64,000 nucleotides of DNA. It comes from Agrobacterium leguminum (GTDB taxonomy: Bacteria; Pseudomonadota; Alphaproteobacteria; Rhizobiales; Rhizobiaceae). A program made the translations under genes and the position numbers. The stretch spans positions 1 to 64,000 of the forward strand of contig NZ_JADQWB010000001.1 of NCBI RefSeq assembly GCF_015704895.1. Direction: 5' to 3'. How positions within the stretch are numbered: position 1 is the first letter of the stretch; every line of letters begins with the position of its first letter. This document shows, in pieces, positions 47,698 through 57,863 of this stretch. The notes below the pieces were generated by a model. The model had not been told where the DNA came from, did no database searches, and was given only the letters and a program-made list of their open reading frames with translations.

Positions 47698-48987
47698 ATG
47701 TCGAACACAGATGCTTTCTTCTCCCGTCCGCTTGCCGATGTCGATCCGGAAATTTTCGGCGCGATCGAGAAGGAACTGGGTCGCCAGCGCCACGAGATCG
47801 AACTGATCGCCTCGGAAAACATCGTTTCCCGCGCCGTGCTCGAAGCGCAGGGTTCGATCATGACCAACAAATATGCGGAAGGTTATCCGGGCAAGCGTTA
47901 TTACGGCGGCTGCCAGTTCGTCGACATCGCTGAAGAACTCGCCATCGAGCGCGCCAAGAAGCTGTTCGGCGTCAACTTCGCCAACGTCCAGCCGAACTCC
48001 GGTTCGCAGATGAACCAGGCCGTGTTCCTCGCGCTCCTGCAGCCGGGCGATACCTTCATGGGCCTCGATCTGAACTCGGGAGGCCACCTGACGCATGGTT
48101 CGCCGGTTAACATGTCCGGCAAGTGGTTCAATGTCGTCTCCTACGGCGTGCGTGAAGGCGACAACCTGCTCGACATGGACGAGGTGGAGCGCAAGGCCAA
48201 GGAACACAAGCCGAAGCTCATTCTCGCCGGCGGCACTGCCTATTCGCGTGTATGGGACTGGAAGCGCTTCCGCGAGATCGCCGATGAAGTCGGCGCCTAC
48301 CTGATGGTCGACATGGCGCACATCGCCGGCCTCGTCGCCGGTGGCCAGCATCCGTCGCCGTTCCCGCACTGCCATGTCGCCACCACCACCACGCACAAAT
48401 CGCTGCGCGGCCCGCGCGGCGGCATGATCCTCACCAATGACGAGGATCTGGCCAAGAAGTTCAACTCGGCCGTCTTCCCCGGCCTGCAGGGCGGCCCGCT
48501 GATGCACGTCATCGCCGCCAAGGCCGTCGCCTTCGGTGAAGCGCTGAAGCCCGAGTTCAAGGACTATGCCGCTCAGGTCGTCAAGAACGCCAAGGCGCTG
48601 GCCGAAACGCTGGTCGAAGGCGGTCTGGATGTCGTCTCCGGCGGCACCGATAACCACCTGATGCTGGTCGATCTTCGCAAGAAGAACGCCACCGGCAAGC
48701 GCGCCGAAGCAGCGCTCGGCCGCGCTTACATCACCTGCAACAAGAACGGCATTCCTTTCGATCCGGAAAAGCCCTTCGTCACCTCCGGTGTCCGTCTCGG
48801 CACGCCGGCCGGTACGACGCGCGGTTTCAAGGAAGCGGAATTCCGCGAAATCGGCAAGCTGATTGTCGAGGTTCTCGATGGTCTGAAGGTTGCCAATTCG
48901 GATGAGGGCAACGCCGCCGTCGAGGCTGCGGTGCGTGAAAAGGTCGTCGGCCTGACGGACCGTTTCCCCATGTATCCGTACATGTAA
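47698..48987 (+). CDS. glyA: Serine hydroxymethyltransferase
   Basis: PLP enzyme converting serine and THF into glycine and methylene-THF, the main one-carbon source. The 429 residues are standard: [20 protein letters not shown] at the N-terminus, [15 protein letters not shown], and the PLP lysine Lys234 in [14 protein letters not shown]. Starting at the ATG at 47698 with AGGAG eight bases upstream. nrdR follows 14 bp later. Ribosome supply of one-carbon units also feeds the purine (purN) and thymidylate pathways. Confidence 0.97.
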   Translation: MSNTDAFFSRPLADVDPEIFGAIEKELGRQRHEIELIASENIVSRAVLEAQGSIMTNKYAEGYPGKRYYGGCQFVDIAEELAIERAKKLFGVNFANVQPNSGSQMNQAVFLALLQPGDTFMGLDLNSGGHLTHGSPVNMSGKWFNVVSYGVREGDNLLDMDEVERKAKEHKPKLILAGGTAYSRVWDWKRFREIADEVGAYLMVDMAHIAGLVAGGQHPSPFPHCHVATTTTHKSLRGPRGGMILTNDEDLAKKFNSAVFPGLQGGPLMHVIAAKAVAFGEALKPEFKDYAAQVVKNAKALAETLVEGGLDVVSGGTDNHLMLVDLRKKNATGKRAEAALGRAYITCNKNGIPFDPEKPFVTSGVRLGTPAGTTRGFKEAEFREIGKLIVEVLDGLKVANSDEGNAAVEAAVREKVVGLTDRFPMYPYM

Positions 48988-49001
48988 GAGAAAGGACGAA
49001 G

Positions 49002-49481
49002 ATGCGCTGCCCTTTTTGCGGTTCTGAAGACACGCAGGTCAAGGACTCGCGTCCGGCGGAGGACAATACCTCCATCCGCCGGCGGCGCATCTGCCCCGAT
49101 TGCGGCGGCCGCTTCACGACCTATGAGCGCGTGCAACTGCGCGAGCTGATGGTCATAAAGAAAAGCGGCCGCAAGCTGCCCTTCGACCGGGAAAAGCTGG
49201 TGCGATCCTTCGAGATCGCCCTGCGCAAGCGCCCGGTCGACCGCGACCGGATCGAGCGCGCCGTCTCCGGCATCGTCCGCCGCCTGGAAAGTTCCGGCGA
49301 GACGGAAATTCCCTCGGAAGAAATCGGCCTGCAGGTTCTCGAAGCACTGAAAAGCCTCGATGACGTGGCCTTCGTGCGTTACGCCTCGGTCTATCGCGAT
49401 TTCAGCCATGCCGAGGATTTTGAGAACGTGATTGCCGAAATCAACGCCAAGATCGCCCGCGATACGGACGCCGGAGTCTAG
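49002..49481 (+). CDS. nrdR: Transcriptional repressor NrdR
   Basis: A 159-residue repressor of ribonucleotide reductase genes. It has the N-terminal zinc ribbon (MRCPFCG and [10 protein letters not shown], four cysteines) and an ATP-cone domain ([18 protein letters not shown]) that senses ATP/dATP. NrdR boxes would be expected upstream of nrd genes elsewhere; I see none in this window. It is 14 bp after glyA and 2 bp before ribD, a common rhizobial arrangement. Confidence 0.97.
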   Translation: MRCPFCGSEDTQVKDSRPAEDNTSIRRRRICPDCGGRFTTYERVQLRELMVIKKSGRKLPFDREKLVRSFEIALRKRPVDRDRIERAVSGIVRRLESSGETEIPSEEIGLQVLEALKSLDDVAFVRYASVYRDFSHAEDFENVIAEINAKIARDTDAGV

Positions 49482-49483
49482 CC

Positions 49484-50725
49484 GTGACCACCCGCGCCGA
49501 TGACGAAAGATTCATGGCCCGGGCAATCGAGGTTTCGCTTCGCCATCAGGGCCAGACGCTTACCAACCCTTCGGTTGGCTGTGTGCTCGTCAAGGACGGG
49601 CAAATCATCGCCGAAGCCGTGACCGCCATTGGCGGCCGCCCGCATGCCGAACGGCAAGCGCTGGAAATCGCCGGCGAGGAGGCGCGTGGCGCCACCGCCT
49701 ATGTGACGCTCGAACCCTGCTCACACTGGGGCAAGACGCCTCCCTGCGCCAATGCCCTGGTGGAATACGGCGTTGCCCGCGTCGTGGTAGCGGTGGATGA
49801 TCCGGATGAGCGCGTTTCCGGCCGCGGCTATACGATTTTACGGGATGCCGGTATTGTCGTGGAAACCGGCCTGTTGCGGGATGAGGGTAAGAGGGCGCTG
49901 GCCGGTTACCTCACGCGTCAGGTGAAAAAACGCCCGCATGTGATTCTGAAGCTTGCCATTTCCGCCGATGGCATGATCGGCAGGAAAGGCGAGGGGCAGG
50001 TGGCGATTACCGGTCCCGAGGCGCGCCATGCCGTGCATGAACTTCGGGCGCATTGCGATTGCATTCTTGTGGGGATTGGCACGGCGATTGCCGACGATCC
50101 GGAACTGACGGTGCGTATTGCCGGCATGGAGCAGCGTTCCCCGGTGCGGATCGTGCTGGACCGGCAGTTTGAATTGCCGCTGACATCGAAGCTGGTGAAG
50201 ACAGCGCGGGAGGTGCCGGTGGTCGTCGCGGCGATACCCCCCTCTGCCCTGCCGGGCATCTCCCCCTCAAGGGGGGAGATCGATGGAGCGCCACTCCGCT
50301 CTGCATCGACGGCCAGAGAGGGCGACCCGAAGGCGCAATTTGAACGAGCGGACAGCCCCTTGCCGATCTCCCCCCTTGAGGGGGAGATGCCCGGCAGGGC
50401 AGAGGGGGGTAGCCGCGACCGCCGCCAACTCCTCACCGACGCCGGCGTCCAGATCCTCGAAGCCCCAACGCTCGAAAACCTCCTCCACATCCTCGCCGAA
50501 AGCGGCATGTCGGAACTTCTGGTCGAAGGCGGCGCCTTTGCCGCAAAATCATTCCTTGAAGCCGGGCTGGTGGACCGTATCATGCTGTTCGAAAGCCCGG
50601 TCGTGATCGGTGAGGGCGGCATTGAAACGCCGCTCAAACGTTCCGATATTCCGGGCGACTATGCTCTGGTCAGCGAGACCGCCTATGGGCGGGATCGTTG
50701 CTTCGATTATGAAAGGCCGATTTGA
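49484..50725 (+). CDS. ribD: Riboflavin biosynthesis bifunctional deaminase/reductase RibD, with an in-frame insertion
   Basis: RibD deaminates and then reduces the GTP-derived pyrimidine in riboflavin synthesis. The N-terminal deaminase domain has HAE (54-56) and the zinc cysteines Cys79 and Cys88 in PCSHWGKTPPC. The C-terminal reductase domain starts near residue 150 (HVILKLAISADGMIG). At 413 residues it is about 50-60 longer than usual. Residues 251-309 are encoded by a 177-bp palindromic element (50235-50411) that keeps the frame; without it the protein has 354 residues. The insert falls after the strand VPVVVAA and before DRRQLLTDAGVQILE, likely a surface loop. The stop overlaps the ribE start (TGATG). 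Confidence 0.95.
   Translation: MTTRADDERFMARAIEVSLRHQGQTLTNPSVGCVLVKDGQIIAEAVTAIGGRPHAERQALEIAGEEARGATAYVTLEPCSHWGKTPPCANALVEYGVARVVVAVDDPDERVSGRGYTILRDAGIVVETGLLRDEGKRALAGYLTRQVKKRPHVILKLAISADGMIGRKGEGQVAITGPEARHAVHELRAHCDCILVGIGTAIADDPELTVRIAGMEQRSPVRIVLDRQFELPLTSKLVKTAREVPVVVAAIPPSALPGISPSRGEIDGAPLRSASTAREGDPKAQFERADSPLPISPLEGEMPGRAEGGSRDRRQLLTDAGVQILEAPTLENLLHILAESGMSELLVEGGAFAAKSFLEAGLVDRIMLFESPVVIGEGGIETPLKRSDIPGDYALVSETAYGRDRCFDYERPI
50235..50411. repeat. Palindromic element inserted in frame within ribD
   Basis: A perfect 46-bp inverted repeat (50235-50280 and 50366-50411) encloses an 85-bp centre. The outer ends read TACCCCCCTCTGCCC and GGGCAGAGGGGGGTA; each arm also contains an internal smaller hairpin, ATCTCCCCCTCAAGGGGGGAGAT on the left. 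Total length 177 bp is a multiple of three, and no stop codon occurs in the ribD frame. It contains no transposase. It resembles, in principle, the in-frame palindromic elements of Rickettsia. No other copy was seen in this window. Confidence 0.9.
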
Positions 50726-51336
50726 TGTTTACCGGAATTGTCACCGACGTCGGAACCGTTTCCGAGCTCGAAGCTCTGGCCGAAGGCGTGCGTCTGCGGG
50801 TGGCGACCAATTACGATCCCAAGACCATCGATATGGGCGCGTCCATCTCCCATGGCGGCGTCTGCCTGACGGTGACGAGACTGCCGGAAGACGGCAGCAA
50901 CGAGCGCTGGTACGAGGTCGAGGCATGGGAAGAGGCGCTGCGCCTGACGACGATTGCCGGCTGGCAAAAGGGTACCCACGTCAATCTGGAGCGGGCGCTG
51001 AAGATCGGCGATGAACTTGGCGGCCACATCGTCTCCGGCCATGTCGATGGCAGGGCGGAAATCCTTTCGGTGGAATCGGAAGGTGAGGCGGTGCGCATTC
51101 GCCTGCGTGCGCCGGAGCATCTGGCGAAATTCGTGGCGCCCAAGGGTTCCGTGGCGCTCGACGGCACCTCGCTGACCGTCAACGCCGTCGAAGGCACGGA
51201 TTTCGATGTGCTGCTGATCCGCCACACGTTGACTGTCACCACATGGGGCGAGCGCCAGCCGGGCGATTTCGTGAATTTCGAAGTCGATACCATGGCGCGT
51301 TATGCCGCAAGGCTTGCGGAATTTCCCTCAGCGTAA
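50725..51336 (+). CDS. ribE: Riboflavin synthase alpha subunit
   Basis: RibE dismutates two lumazine molecules to riboflavin. The 203-residue protein begins MFTGIV and contains the two homologous lumazine-binding barrels: the first with ISHGGVCLTV, the second with VALDGTSLTVNAVEG. The start ATG overlaps the ribD stop by one base (TGATG); a TTG three bases earlier is not needed. It completes the ribD-ribE pair, with ribH 1.1 kb downstream after a LysE gene and a palindromic repeat. Confidence 0.96.
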   Translation: MFTGIVTDVGTVSELEALAEGVRLRVATNYDPKTIDMGASISHGGVCLTVTRLPEDGSNERWYEVEAWEEALRLTTIAGWQKGTHVNLERALKIGDELGGHIVSGHVDGRAEILSVESEGEAVRIRLRAPEHLAKFVAPKGSVALDGTSLTVNAVEGTDFDVLLIRHTLTVTTWGERQPGDFVNFEVDTMARYAARLAEFPSA

Positions 51337-51376
51337 TGTGACGACGCTTTGGAGAGGAGGACGCATCGACGCCTCC

Positions 51377-51493
51377 TCCGTCATTCCGGCCTTGAGCCGG
51401 AAGCCAGCCAGCCCAAGTCTTTGGGCTGAAAGAACTTTTCCCGCCGCGCGGACGCGCGTCGACTGGATTCCGGTTCAAGGCCGGAATGACGGA
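51377..51493. repeat. Palindromic repeat with 24-bp inverted ends behind ribE
   Basis: TCCGTCATTCCGGCCTTGAG at 51377 onwards and its near-complement ending at 51493 (one mismatch in 24) enclose about 70 bp with smaller dyads, AGCCCAAG/TTTGGGCT and CGCGCGGACGCGCG. The sequence type CATTCCGGCCTTGAGCCGG is a common dispersed repeat in alphaproteobacterial genomes. It occupies most of the otherwise gene-free 51337-51636 stretch, in which I see nothing else except a possible promoter near 51580. Confidence 0.8.
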
Positions 51494-51636
51494 AAAGGGG
51501 AGTGGCAAACACCTGAAGTCGCGGCATATTGCAATTGTTCTCAAGCACCCCGCTTCCGATGAAGCTGGAAACGCTATAAGACTTTTTAGGCCGTTTGATA
51601 TCGACCGCGAGCCAAACGGGGTAGGGGAAATACATC

Positions 51637-52269
51637 ATGCCGTCCTTCGAACTGCTGACAGCCTTTTTCATAACCACCGCCTTGTTCGCCTATATCCCCG
51701 GTCCGGCCATGCTTTATGCGGCGGCGCAGACCATGGCGCGCGGACGGTTTGCCGGGCTGATGGCGGTGCTTGGAATTCATGTCGGCTGCTATTTCCACAT
51801 TTTTGCCTCTGCGGCAGGGCTTTCGGTGCTGTTTCAGGCCGTTCCATGGCTTTATCTCGCCGTGAAGCTCTGCGGCGCGCTTTATCTCGTCTGGCTCGGT
51901 TTCTCGATGCTGCGCAGCAAGCTTGAGGGCGAGGCGGTCAATCTGACCATCGAGCCGAAATCGGCGCGCCGCGCCTTCATCGACAGCATCATCGTCGATG
52001 TGCTCAATCCGAAGACGGCGCTGTTCTTTCTGGCCTTCCTGCCGCAATTCGTGGACCCTGCGGCGGCCTTTCCGGTCTGGCTGCAATTGCTGATCCTCGG
52101 CATTGCGGTCAATTTCATTTTTTCCTCGGCCGATCTTGTCGGCGTGCTTCTGGCGGGCGCCATGGTCGGGCGTTTGAAGCGTTCCGGCGCGGTGCAGGTG
52201 CTCGCTCGCCGCGCTGCCGGAGCGGTGTTGATGGGGCTTGGCGTCCATCTTGCCTTCCAGAAAACCTGA
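51637..52269 (+). CDS. LysE/RhtB-family amino acid exporter
   Basis: A 210-residue membrane protein of the LysE superfamily with about six helices. FFITTALFAYIPGPAMLYAAA near the N-terminus carries the conserved PGP motif, and NPKTALFFLAFLPQFVDP is the second family signature. Members export amino acids such as lysine, threonine or homoserine lactones; the substrate is not determined. It interrupts the riboflavin genes between ribE and ribH and is not itself part of that pathway. Confidence 0.92.
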   Translation: MPSFELLTAFFITTALFAYIPGPAMLYAAAQTMARGRFAGLMAVLGIHVGCYFHIFASAAGLSVLFQAVPWLYLAVKLCGALYLVWLGFSMLRSKLEGEAVNLTIEPKSARRAFIDSIIVDVLNPKTALFFLAFLPQFVDPAAAFPVWLQLLILGIAVNFIFSSADLVGVLLAGAMVGRLKRSGAVQVLARRAAGAVLMGLGVHLAFQKT

Positions 52270-52433
52270 TTGTCGCGGCACCTCGCCGGAAGGCGTTAAA
52301 CCCGGCCAAATGCCCCGCAAACGCGGCCTCTTGCGCCGCTGACACATGAAATTACTTGCCAAAAATGGCCAGCCGTGGTTTGACCGCCGCAAAAGCCGGT
52401 ATGATCCGGCATCAAGCTTTTCAGGAAAATATC

Positions 52434-52880
52434 ATGTCCAAACCCCATCTTCTTATCGTGGAAGCACGTTTTTACGACGATATGGCGGATGCCCTTCTCG
52501 AAGGCGCGAAATTCGCGCTCGATGAGGCCGGCGCCACCTATGACGTCATTACCGTTCCCGGCGCGCTGGAAATCCCCGCCGCCATCGCCATGGCGCTTGA
52601 CGGCGCTGACAATGACGGCACGGAATATGACGGTTTCGTTGCGCTCGGCATGGTAATCCGTGGCGAGACCTACCACTTCGACATCGTCTCCAACGAATCC
52701 TCCCGCGCCCTGATGGATCTCGCCGTCAGCGAATCGCTGCCGATAGGTAACGGCATCCTCACCGTTGAAAATGACGAGCAGGCATGGGCGCGCGTGCGCC
52801 GTTCCGACAAGGATAAGGGCGGTTTCGCGGCGCGTGCGGCGCTGACAATGATCGAGCTGAAGAAAAAACTGGGTGGCTGA
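52434..52880 (+). CDS. ribH: 6,7-dimethyl-8-ribityllumazine synthase
   Basis: RibH condenses the RibD-pathway pyrimidine with 3,4-dihydroxybutanone phosphate to lumazine, the RibE substrate. At 148 residues it is of normal size. The substrate site [15 protein letters not shown] and the catalytic-type [15 protein letters not shown] are present. I place the start at the ATG at 52434 (RBS AGGAAA); the frame is open from 52356. Its end overlaps the nusB start region, so the two are coupled. Confidence 0.96.
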   Translation: MSKPHLLIVEARFYDDMADALLEGAKFALDEAGATYDVITVPGALEIPAAIAMALDGADNDGTEYDGFVALGMVIRGETYHFDIVSNESSRALMDLAVSESLPIGNGILTVENDEQAWARVRRSDKDKGGFAARAALTMIELKKKLGG

Positions 52881-52884
52881 ACGC

Positions 52885-53382
52885 ATGTCGAATGTTGAAA
52901 ATGGCGGCGAACCGCGCCAGCCTTCGGTAAAGCCCGCCAACCAGCGCGGCGCGGCCCGCCTTGCGGCCGTGCAGGCGCTCTACCAGATGGATGTCGGCGG
53001 AACCGGCGTCATGGAAGTCGTGGCCGAATACGAGGCGCACCGTCTCGGGCAGGAAGTCGACGGCGATACCTATCTGAAGGCCGACCCGTCCTGGTTCCGT
53101 TCCATCGTTTCCGGCGTCGTCCGAGATCAGACGAAGATCGACCCGCTGGTGCGCTCCGCCCTTCTGGAAGACTGGCCGCTGTCGCGCCTCGATGCCACCG
53201 TGCGCGCCATCCTGCGTGCAGGCACTTTCGAGATTCTCGAGCGCAAGGATGTGCCAGTCGCCGTCATCGTCACGGAATATGTTGAAATCGCCCGTGCTTT
53301 CTTCGAGCATGACGAGCCCAAGCTGGTGAATGCGGTGCTTGACCGCATTGCCAAGCAGGTGCGCGGCGAGGCAAAACGCTAA
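52885..53382 (+). CDS. nusB: Transcription antitermination factor NusB
   Basis: NusB with NusE (S10) binds boxA RNA in rRNA antitermination. The 165-residue all-helical protein shows [16 protein letters not shown] at the N-terminus, [31 protein letters not shown] and a C-terminal [10 protein letters not shown]. The ATG at 52885 lies just after the ribH stop; a GTG at 52873, overlapping ribH by eight bases, is a possible alternative. The ribH-nusB pair is conserved in many bacteria. Confidence 0.95.
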   Translation: MSNVENGGEPRQPSVKPANQRGAARLAAVQALYQMDVGGTGVMEVVAEYEAHRLGQEVDGDTYLKADPSWFRSIVSGVVRDQTKIDPLVRSALLEDWPLSRLDATVRAILRAGTFEILERKDVPVAVIVTEYVEIARAFFEHDEPKLVNAVLDRIAKQVRGEAKR

Positions 53383-53403
53383 AATACGTTAGGTGAGGAA
53401 GAG

Positions 53404-54627
53404 ATGAGCGCGGTTTCCGTCCCCGGACTTGAAGTTCAACTGGACGAGGCGAAGCGCAACGTCTTCCTCCTCACCATCGCGCAGGCGATCATGGGATCGG
53501 CTGCGCCCTTAAGCTTTTCGGTCGGCGCTCTTGCCGGCTATCAGCTGCTCGGCGCGGATAAGTCGCTGGCGACCGCGCCTCTCACCGGTTTCAATATCGG
53601 CGTTGCGCTCGGCGCGATCTGCGTGGCGGCTGCATCCCGCTTCCTTGGCCGCAAGGCAGGCTTCATGGTCGGCGCGCTGATGTGCTCCATCGGCGGCGGC
53701 ATTGCCGCCGTGGCGCTCTTCCGTTCGGATTTTTGGCTGTTTGCCGTCGGCCTCCTGCTGATCGGCATTTCCGGCGGCTTTACGCAAAAAATCCGCTTCG
53801 CAGCAGCCGACGCCTCTCCATCCTTTTACAAGCCGAAGGCGATCTCCTGGATTCTGGCGGGCGGCATCATTTCGGCCATCGTCGGGCCGCAACTCGCCAT
53901 CTTCGGCAAGGACCTGCTTGCGCCGGTCACCTTTGCCGGCGCTTTTCTGGCGCTCGTTCCGCTCGGCCTCGTCTCGATCGCCATTCTGGCATTTCTGAAA
54001 CTGCCCGACCCCAAGGCCGCCGCCGCCCATGTCGAATCGGTAAGGCCGCTGTCGGAAATCGTCCGCACGCAGCGTTTCATCACCGGCATGATCTGCGGCA
54101 TCGGTTCCTATGCCCTGATGACCTTCATGATGACCGGCGCACCGCTCGCCATGGTGGTCGGCTGCGGTTTCCCCACCGAACTCGCCACGCTCGGCATCCA
54201 GTGGCACGTTCTCGCCATGTTCGGCCCGAGCTTCTTCACCGGCATGCTGATTTCCCGATTCGGTGCGGAAAAAATCGTTGCGGCGGGCCTCATCGTGCTG
54301 ATGGCTTGCGCCATCGTTGCCCATATGGGCATAGAGCTGTGGAATTTCTGGGCGGCGCTCATCCTGCTCGGCCTAGGCTGGAATTTCGGCTTCATCGGCG
54401 CAACCGCCATCATCACCTCCAGTTACCGCCCGCATGAGGCGGATAAGGTGCAGGGTTTCCACGATATCGTGCTGTTTGGCGCCGTGGCGCTGTCATCCTT
54501 CTCTTCCGGCAAGGTGTTTACGGCCTGGGGCTGGTCGGTGATGAACCTCGTCATCTGGCCGGTTGCCGGGCTTTGCCTTCTGCTTGTCCTGTCGCTCGTC
54601 CTGACAAGCCGCAAAAAAGCAGCCTGA
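53404..54627 (+). CDS. Major facilitator superfamily transporter
   Basis: A 407-residue twelve-helix MFS protein. Visible family features are the glycine-rich helix VGALAGYQLLGADKSLATAP, the motif A-like loop ASRFLGRKAGFMVGALMCSIGGG and repeated Gly/Pro helices. Substrate unknown. It begins 22 bp after nusB with RBS GAGGAAGAG, so is likely co-transcribed; I infer no functional link to riboflavin. Confidence 0.88.
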   Translation: MSAVSVPGLEVQLDEAKRNVFLLTIAQAIMGSAAPLSFSVGALAGYQLLGADKSLATAPLTGFNIGVALGAICVAAASRFLGRKAGFMVGALMCSIGGGIAAVALFRSDFWLFAVGLLLIGISGGFTQKIRFAAADASPSFYKPKAISWILAGGIISAIVGPQLAIFGKDLLAPVTFAGAFLALVPLGLVSIAILAFLKLPDPKAAAAHVESVRPLSEIVRTQRFITGMICGIGSYALMTFMMTGAPLAMVVGCGFPTELATLGIQWHVLAMFGPSFFTGMLISRFGAEKIVAAGLIVLMACAIVAHMGIELWNFWAALILLGLGWNFGFIGATAIITSSYRPHEADKVQGFHDIVLFGAVALSSFSSGKVFTAWGWSVMNLVIWPVAGLCLLLVLSLVLTSRKKAA

Positions 54628-54845
54628 GTCGCGCGCCGCACTCTACTCCTTTCAAGTTTCAGGCAAATTTGTGGGCTTGACGCGGCACCTCGCGCCAACG
54701 CAATCTCCGCTCCGAGGACATTTTTCCTTGGGAGGGGAACAAATGCCCAAGACGGGATTTGGGACAGGCCGTCCGCATCTCCCTGCACAAGGTTTCGCCA
54801 CGCCGGGGAGGGAGTGAGACCCGGCCTTTTGGGAGGTAAGTGCGC

Positions 54846-56984
54846 ATGACCGTAATACCCATAGTAATTTTATGCGGTGTCCTGTCCGTCGTTTACGCGG
54901 TATGGGCCACCAAAAGCGTTCTCGATGCCGATCAGGGCAACGAGCGTATGCGTGAAATAGCAGGTTTTATCCGTGAAGGTGCGCAGGCTTATCTCACCCG
55001 TCAATATCTCACCATCGCCATCGTCGGACTGATCGTCGCCATTCTGGCCTGGTATCTTCTGTCATCCATGGCAGCCATCGGCTTCCTCGTCGGCGCGGTG
55101 CTTTCAGGCGTCGCCGGCTTCGTCGGTATGCATGTCTCCGTGCGCGCCAATCTGCGCACCGCGCAGGCCGCCTCGCACAGCCTTTCCGCCGGTCTCGATA
55201 TCGCTTTCAAGTCGGGCGCTATCACCGGCATGCTGGTGGCCGGTCTCGCGCTGCTCGGCGTCTCCATCTATTATTTCATCCTCACCTCGGTGATGGGCCA
55301 TCCGGCCGGATCGCGTGAGGTGATCGATGCGCTGGTGTCGCTCGGCTTCGGCGCATCGCTGATCTCCATCTTCGCCCGTCTCGGCGGCGGCATCTTCACC
55401 AAGGGTGCGGATGTCGGCGGCGATCTCGTCGGCAAGGTGGAGGCCGGCATTCCAGAGGACGACCCGCGCAACCCGGCAACCATTGCAGACAATGTCGGCG
55501 ACAATGTCGGCGATTGCGCCGGCATGGCGGCTGACCTCTTCGAGACCTATGCCGTCTCTGTCGTCGCGACCATGGTTCTCGCCGCGATATTCTTTGCCGG
55601 AACGCCGATACTGGAAAGCGCCATGGTCTATCCGCTGGCGATCTGCGGCGCCTGCATCCTGACCTCGATTGCCGGCACCTTCTTCGTCAAGCTCGGCACC
55701 AACAATTCCATCATGGGCGCGCTCTACAAGGGGCTGATCGCCACCGGCGTCTTCTCGGTTGCGGGTCTTGCGGTCGCCACTCATGCGACGGTCGGCTGGG
55801 GCACGGTAGGCACGGTGGCCGGCATGGAAATCACCGGCACCAATCTCTTCTTCTGCGGGTTGGTCGGTCTTGTCGTGACGGCGCTGATCGTCGTCATCAC
55901 CGAATATTATACCGGCACCAACAAGCGGCCGGTCAACTCCATCGCCCAGGCGTCTGTCACCGGCCATGGCACCAACGTCATCCAGGGCCTTGCGGTATCG
56001 CTGGAATCGACGGCGCTGCCGGCCATCGTCATCGTCGGCGGCATCATCGGAACCTACCAGCTCGGCGGCCTGTTCGGCACTGGCATCGCGGTCACCGCCA
56101 TGCTCGGCCTTGCCGGCATGATCGTGGCGCTCGACGCTTTCGGCCCGGTCACGGACAATGCCGGCGGTATCGCCGAAATGGCCGGTCTCGATCCTGACGT
56201 GCGCAAGGCGACCGATGCGCTGGACGCCGTTGGCAACACCACCAAGGCCGTCACCAAGGGTTATGCCATCGGTTCGGCCGGTCTCGGTGCGCTGGTGCTG
56301 TTCGCCGCCTATGCCAATGACTTGTCCTACTTCGCCGCCAATGGCGATACCTATCCCTACTTCAAGGACATTGGCGAGATTTCTTTCAGCCTCGCCAATC
56401 CTTACGTGGTTGCCGGCCTGCTGTTCGGCGGTCTCATTCCCTATCTCTTCGGCGGCATCGCCATGACGGCGGTGGGCAAGGCGGCAAGCTCGATCGTCGA
56501 GGAAGTGCGCCGCCAGTTCCGCGAAAAGCCCGGCATCATGGCCGGAACGGAAAAACCTGATTACGGCAAGGCCGTGGACCTGCTGACACGGGCGGCGATC
56601 AAGGAAATGGTCATCCCGTCGCTCCTGCCGGTTCTGGCGCCGCTCGTCGTCTATTTCGGCGTGCTGGCCATTTCCGGCTCCAAGGCGTCGGCCTTCGCGG
56701 CACTTGGCGCATCGCTGCTTGGCGTCATCATCAACGGCCTCTTCGTGGCGATTTCCATGACCTCCGGTGGCGGTGCATGGGACAATGCCAAGAAGAGCTT
56801 CGAAGACGGTTTCATCGACAAGGACGGCGTGCGCCACGTCAAGGGTTCGGACGCCCACAAGGCGTCGGTGACGGGCGATACGGTCGGCGATCCCTACAAG
56901 GATACCGCCGGTCCAGCCGTCAACCCGGCGATCAAGATCACCAATATCGTGGCGCTGCTGCTGCTGGCGGTTCTTGCCCACTGA
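54846..56984 (+). CDS. hppA: K+-independent proton-pumping pyrophosphatase
   Basis: Membrane pyrophosphatase that couples PPi hydrolysis to proton transport. About 712 residues with roughly 16 helices. The substrate motif [22 protein letters not shown] is complete, as is the [20 protein letters not shown] block. The residue deciding K+ dependence is lysine (GNTTKA, Lys467), the K+-independent type. I start at the ATG at 54846 because GGGAGGT (54830-54836) is at the proper distance; the GTG at 54840 is too close. The 212-bp upstream region carries no obvious riboswitch. Confidence 0.97.
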   Translation: MTVIPIVILCGVLSVVYAVWATKSVLDADQGNERMREIAGFIREGAQAYLTRQYLTIAIVGLIVAILAWYLLSSMAAIGFLVGAVLSGVAGFVGMHVSVRANLRTAQAASHSLSAGLDIAFKSGAITGMLVAGLALLGVSIYYFILTSVMGHPAGSREVIDALVSLGFGASLISIFARLGGGIFTKGADVGGDLVGKVEAGIPEDDPRNPATIADNVGDNVGDCAGMAADLFETYAVSVVATMVLAAIFFAGTPILESAMVYPLAICGACILTSIAGTFFVKLGTNNSIMGALYKGLIATGVFSVAGLAVATHATVGWGTVGTVAGMEITGTNLFFCGLVGLVVTALIVVITEYYTGTNKRPVNSIAQASVTGHGTNVIQGLAVSLESTALPAIVIVGGIIGTYQLGGLFGTGIAVTAMLGLAGMIVALDAFGPVTDNAGGIAEMAGLDPDVRKATDALDAVGNTTKAVTKGYAIGSAGLGALVLFAAYANDLSYFAANGDTYPYFKDIGEISFSLANPYVVAGLLFGGLIPYLFGGIAMTAVGKAASSIVEEVRRQFREKPGIMAGTEKPDYGKAVDLLTRAAIKEMVIPSLLPVLAPLVVYFGVLAISGSKASAFAALGASLLGVIINGLFVAISMTSGGGAWDNAKKSFEDGFIDKDGVRHVKGSDAHKASVTGDTVGDPYKDTAGPAVNPAIKITNIVALLLLAVLAH

Positions 56985-57008
56985 AGGCTTAAGGTTCCGA
57001 CCAATGAA

Positions 57009-57045
57009 AAAGGCCCGGGGAACGATCCCCGGGCCTTTGAATTTT
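57009..57045. terminator. Bidirectional terminator between hppA and bamE
   Basis: AAAGGCCCGGGG and CCCCGGGCCTTT form a perfect 12-bp stem with a six-base loop; A and T tracts on both sides serve the two convergent genes. Confidence 0.93.
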
Positions 57046-57061
57046 CCGTTTCTTCTTCCGA

Positions 57062-57592
57062 TCAGGGGGTGTTGTTGCCCTGACCCAGAATGCTCTTGGC
57101 GATATTGGCGCCCGAGGTGCCGCCGGAAAGCAGCTGCTGCAGGAAGGTGAGGTCCTTGCCGCCCGTCGGCGTGGTGCGCGAAATCGTGTCGAAGACCTTG
57201 CCGTCCTGCAGCGTATAGTTGGCCTTGCGCTCGATCACGCCGTCCTTGTTGAAATAGATCGCGAGAATGTTTTGCTCCACCAGCGCCGGCTTCATGAAGG
57301 CCGCGCGGCGCACGCGCTTCTGCGAGATGTAATAGAAAACCTCGTTGCCGAAGGTCGCGGTGGTGGAGGGCGTGCCCATGGTCAGCAGAACCTGCTCGCG
57401 GCTCGAACCTTCCGGGATCAGCTGAAGCGACTGCTCGTCCATGACGTAGCCGTTATGGAACACATCGGTCGTGCTGCTGCAGGCGGAAAGCAGGCCGGAT
57501 GCGAGCACGATTGCGATGGCGGTCTTGCTCAGAACATTGCCGTGACTTGCGGATTTCTGCTTGCTCAACTGCTTTTCCCCGACTGCGATCAT
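57062..57592 (-). CDS. bamE: Outer membrane lipoprotein BamE
   Basis: BamE is a small subunit of the BAM machine that folds beta-barrels (such as the porin and omptin encoded here) into the outer membrane. The 176 residues carry a lipobox LSAC, so Cys is lipidated after a signal peptide with an unusually long N-region. The SmpA/OmlA domain reads PEGSSREQVLLTMGTPSTT and FYYISQKRVRRAAF. A low-complexity tail with GGTSGANIA follows. The start at 57592 is chosen over 57649, which lacks family support. Confidence 0.93.
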   Translation of the reverse strand: MIAVGEKQLSKQKSASHGNVLSKTAIAIVLASGLLSACSSTTDVFHNGYVMDEQSLQLIPEGSSREQVLLTMGTPSTTATFGNEVFYYISQKRVRRAAFMKPALVEQNILAIYFNKDGVIERKANYTLQDGKVFDTISRTTPTGGKDLTFLQQLLSGGTSGANIAKSILGQGNNTP

Positions 57593-57863
57593 GAATGGCA
57601 CCTTCCGGCATTGCGTGGTGCACAGTGTCTGTGCACATGATTGTGTCAATCCGGGGACGGAAAATCCCGGTCACTCCCCAAATTCAATGCTTTCCCGGTC
57701 TTTTGGAACTCCTCCGGTTCTCTTCGACTGTTTCAGGCGAAAGACGAACGTGACCGCGACAGCATTGCAATTCGTGGATGCTTCGGTAAACCAGCTTTGA
57801 CGATCATGCAACAAGTGCGATGGGCGGTAAGCGAATTCACCCGTCCCGTTCGGAAAAAAAACG

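Noticed and set aside
50267..50488. Minus-strand frames across the ribD element
   Set aside because: They arise because the palindromic arms are open on both strands; no start signals.
54628..54845. Possible riboswitch before hppA
   Set aside because: Several GC-rich runs occur, but I could not match a known aptamer or draw a convincing pairing; only a clear RBS is supported.
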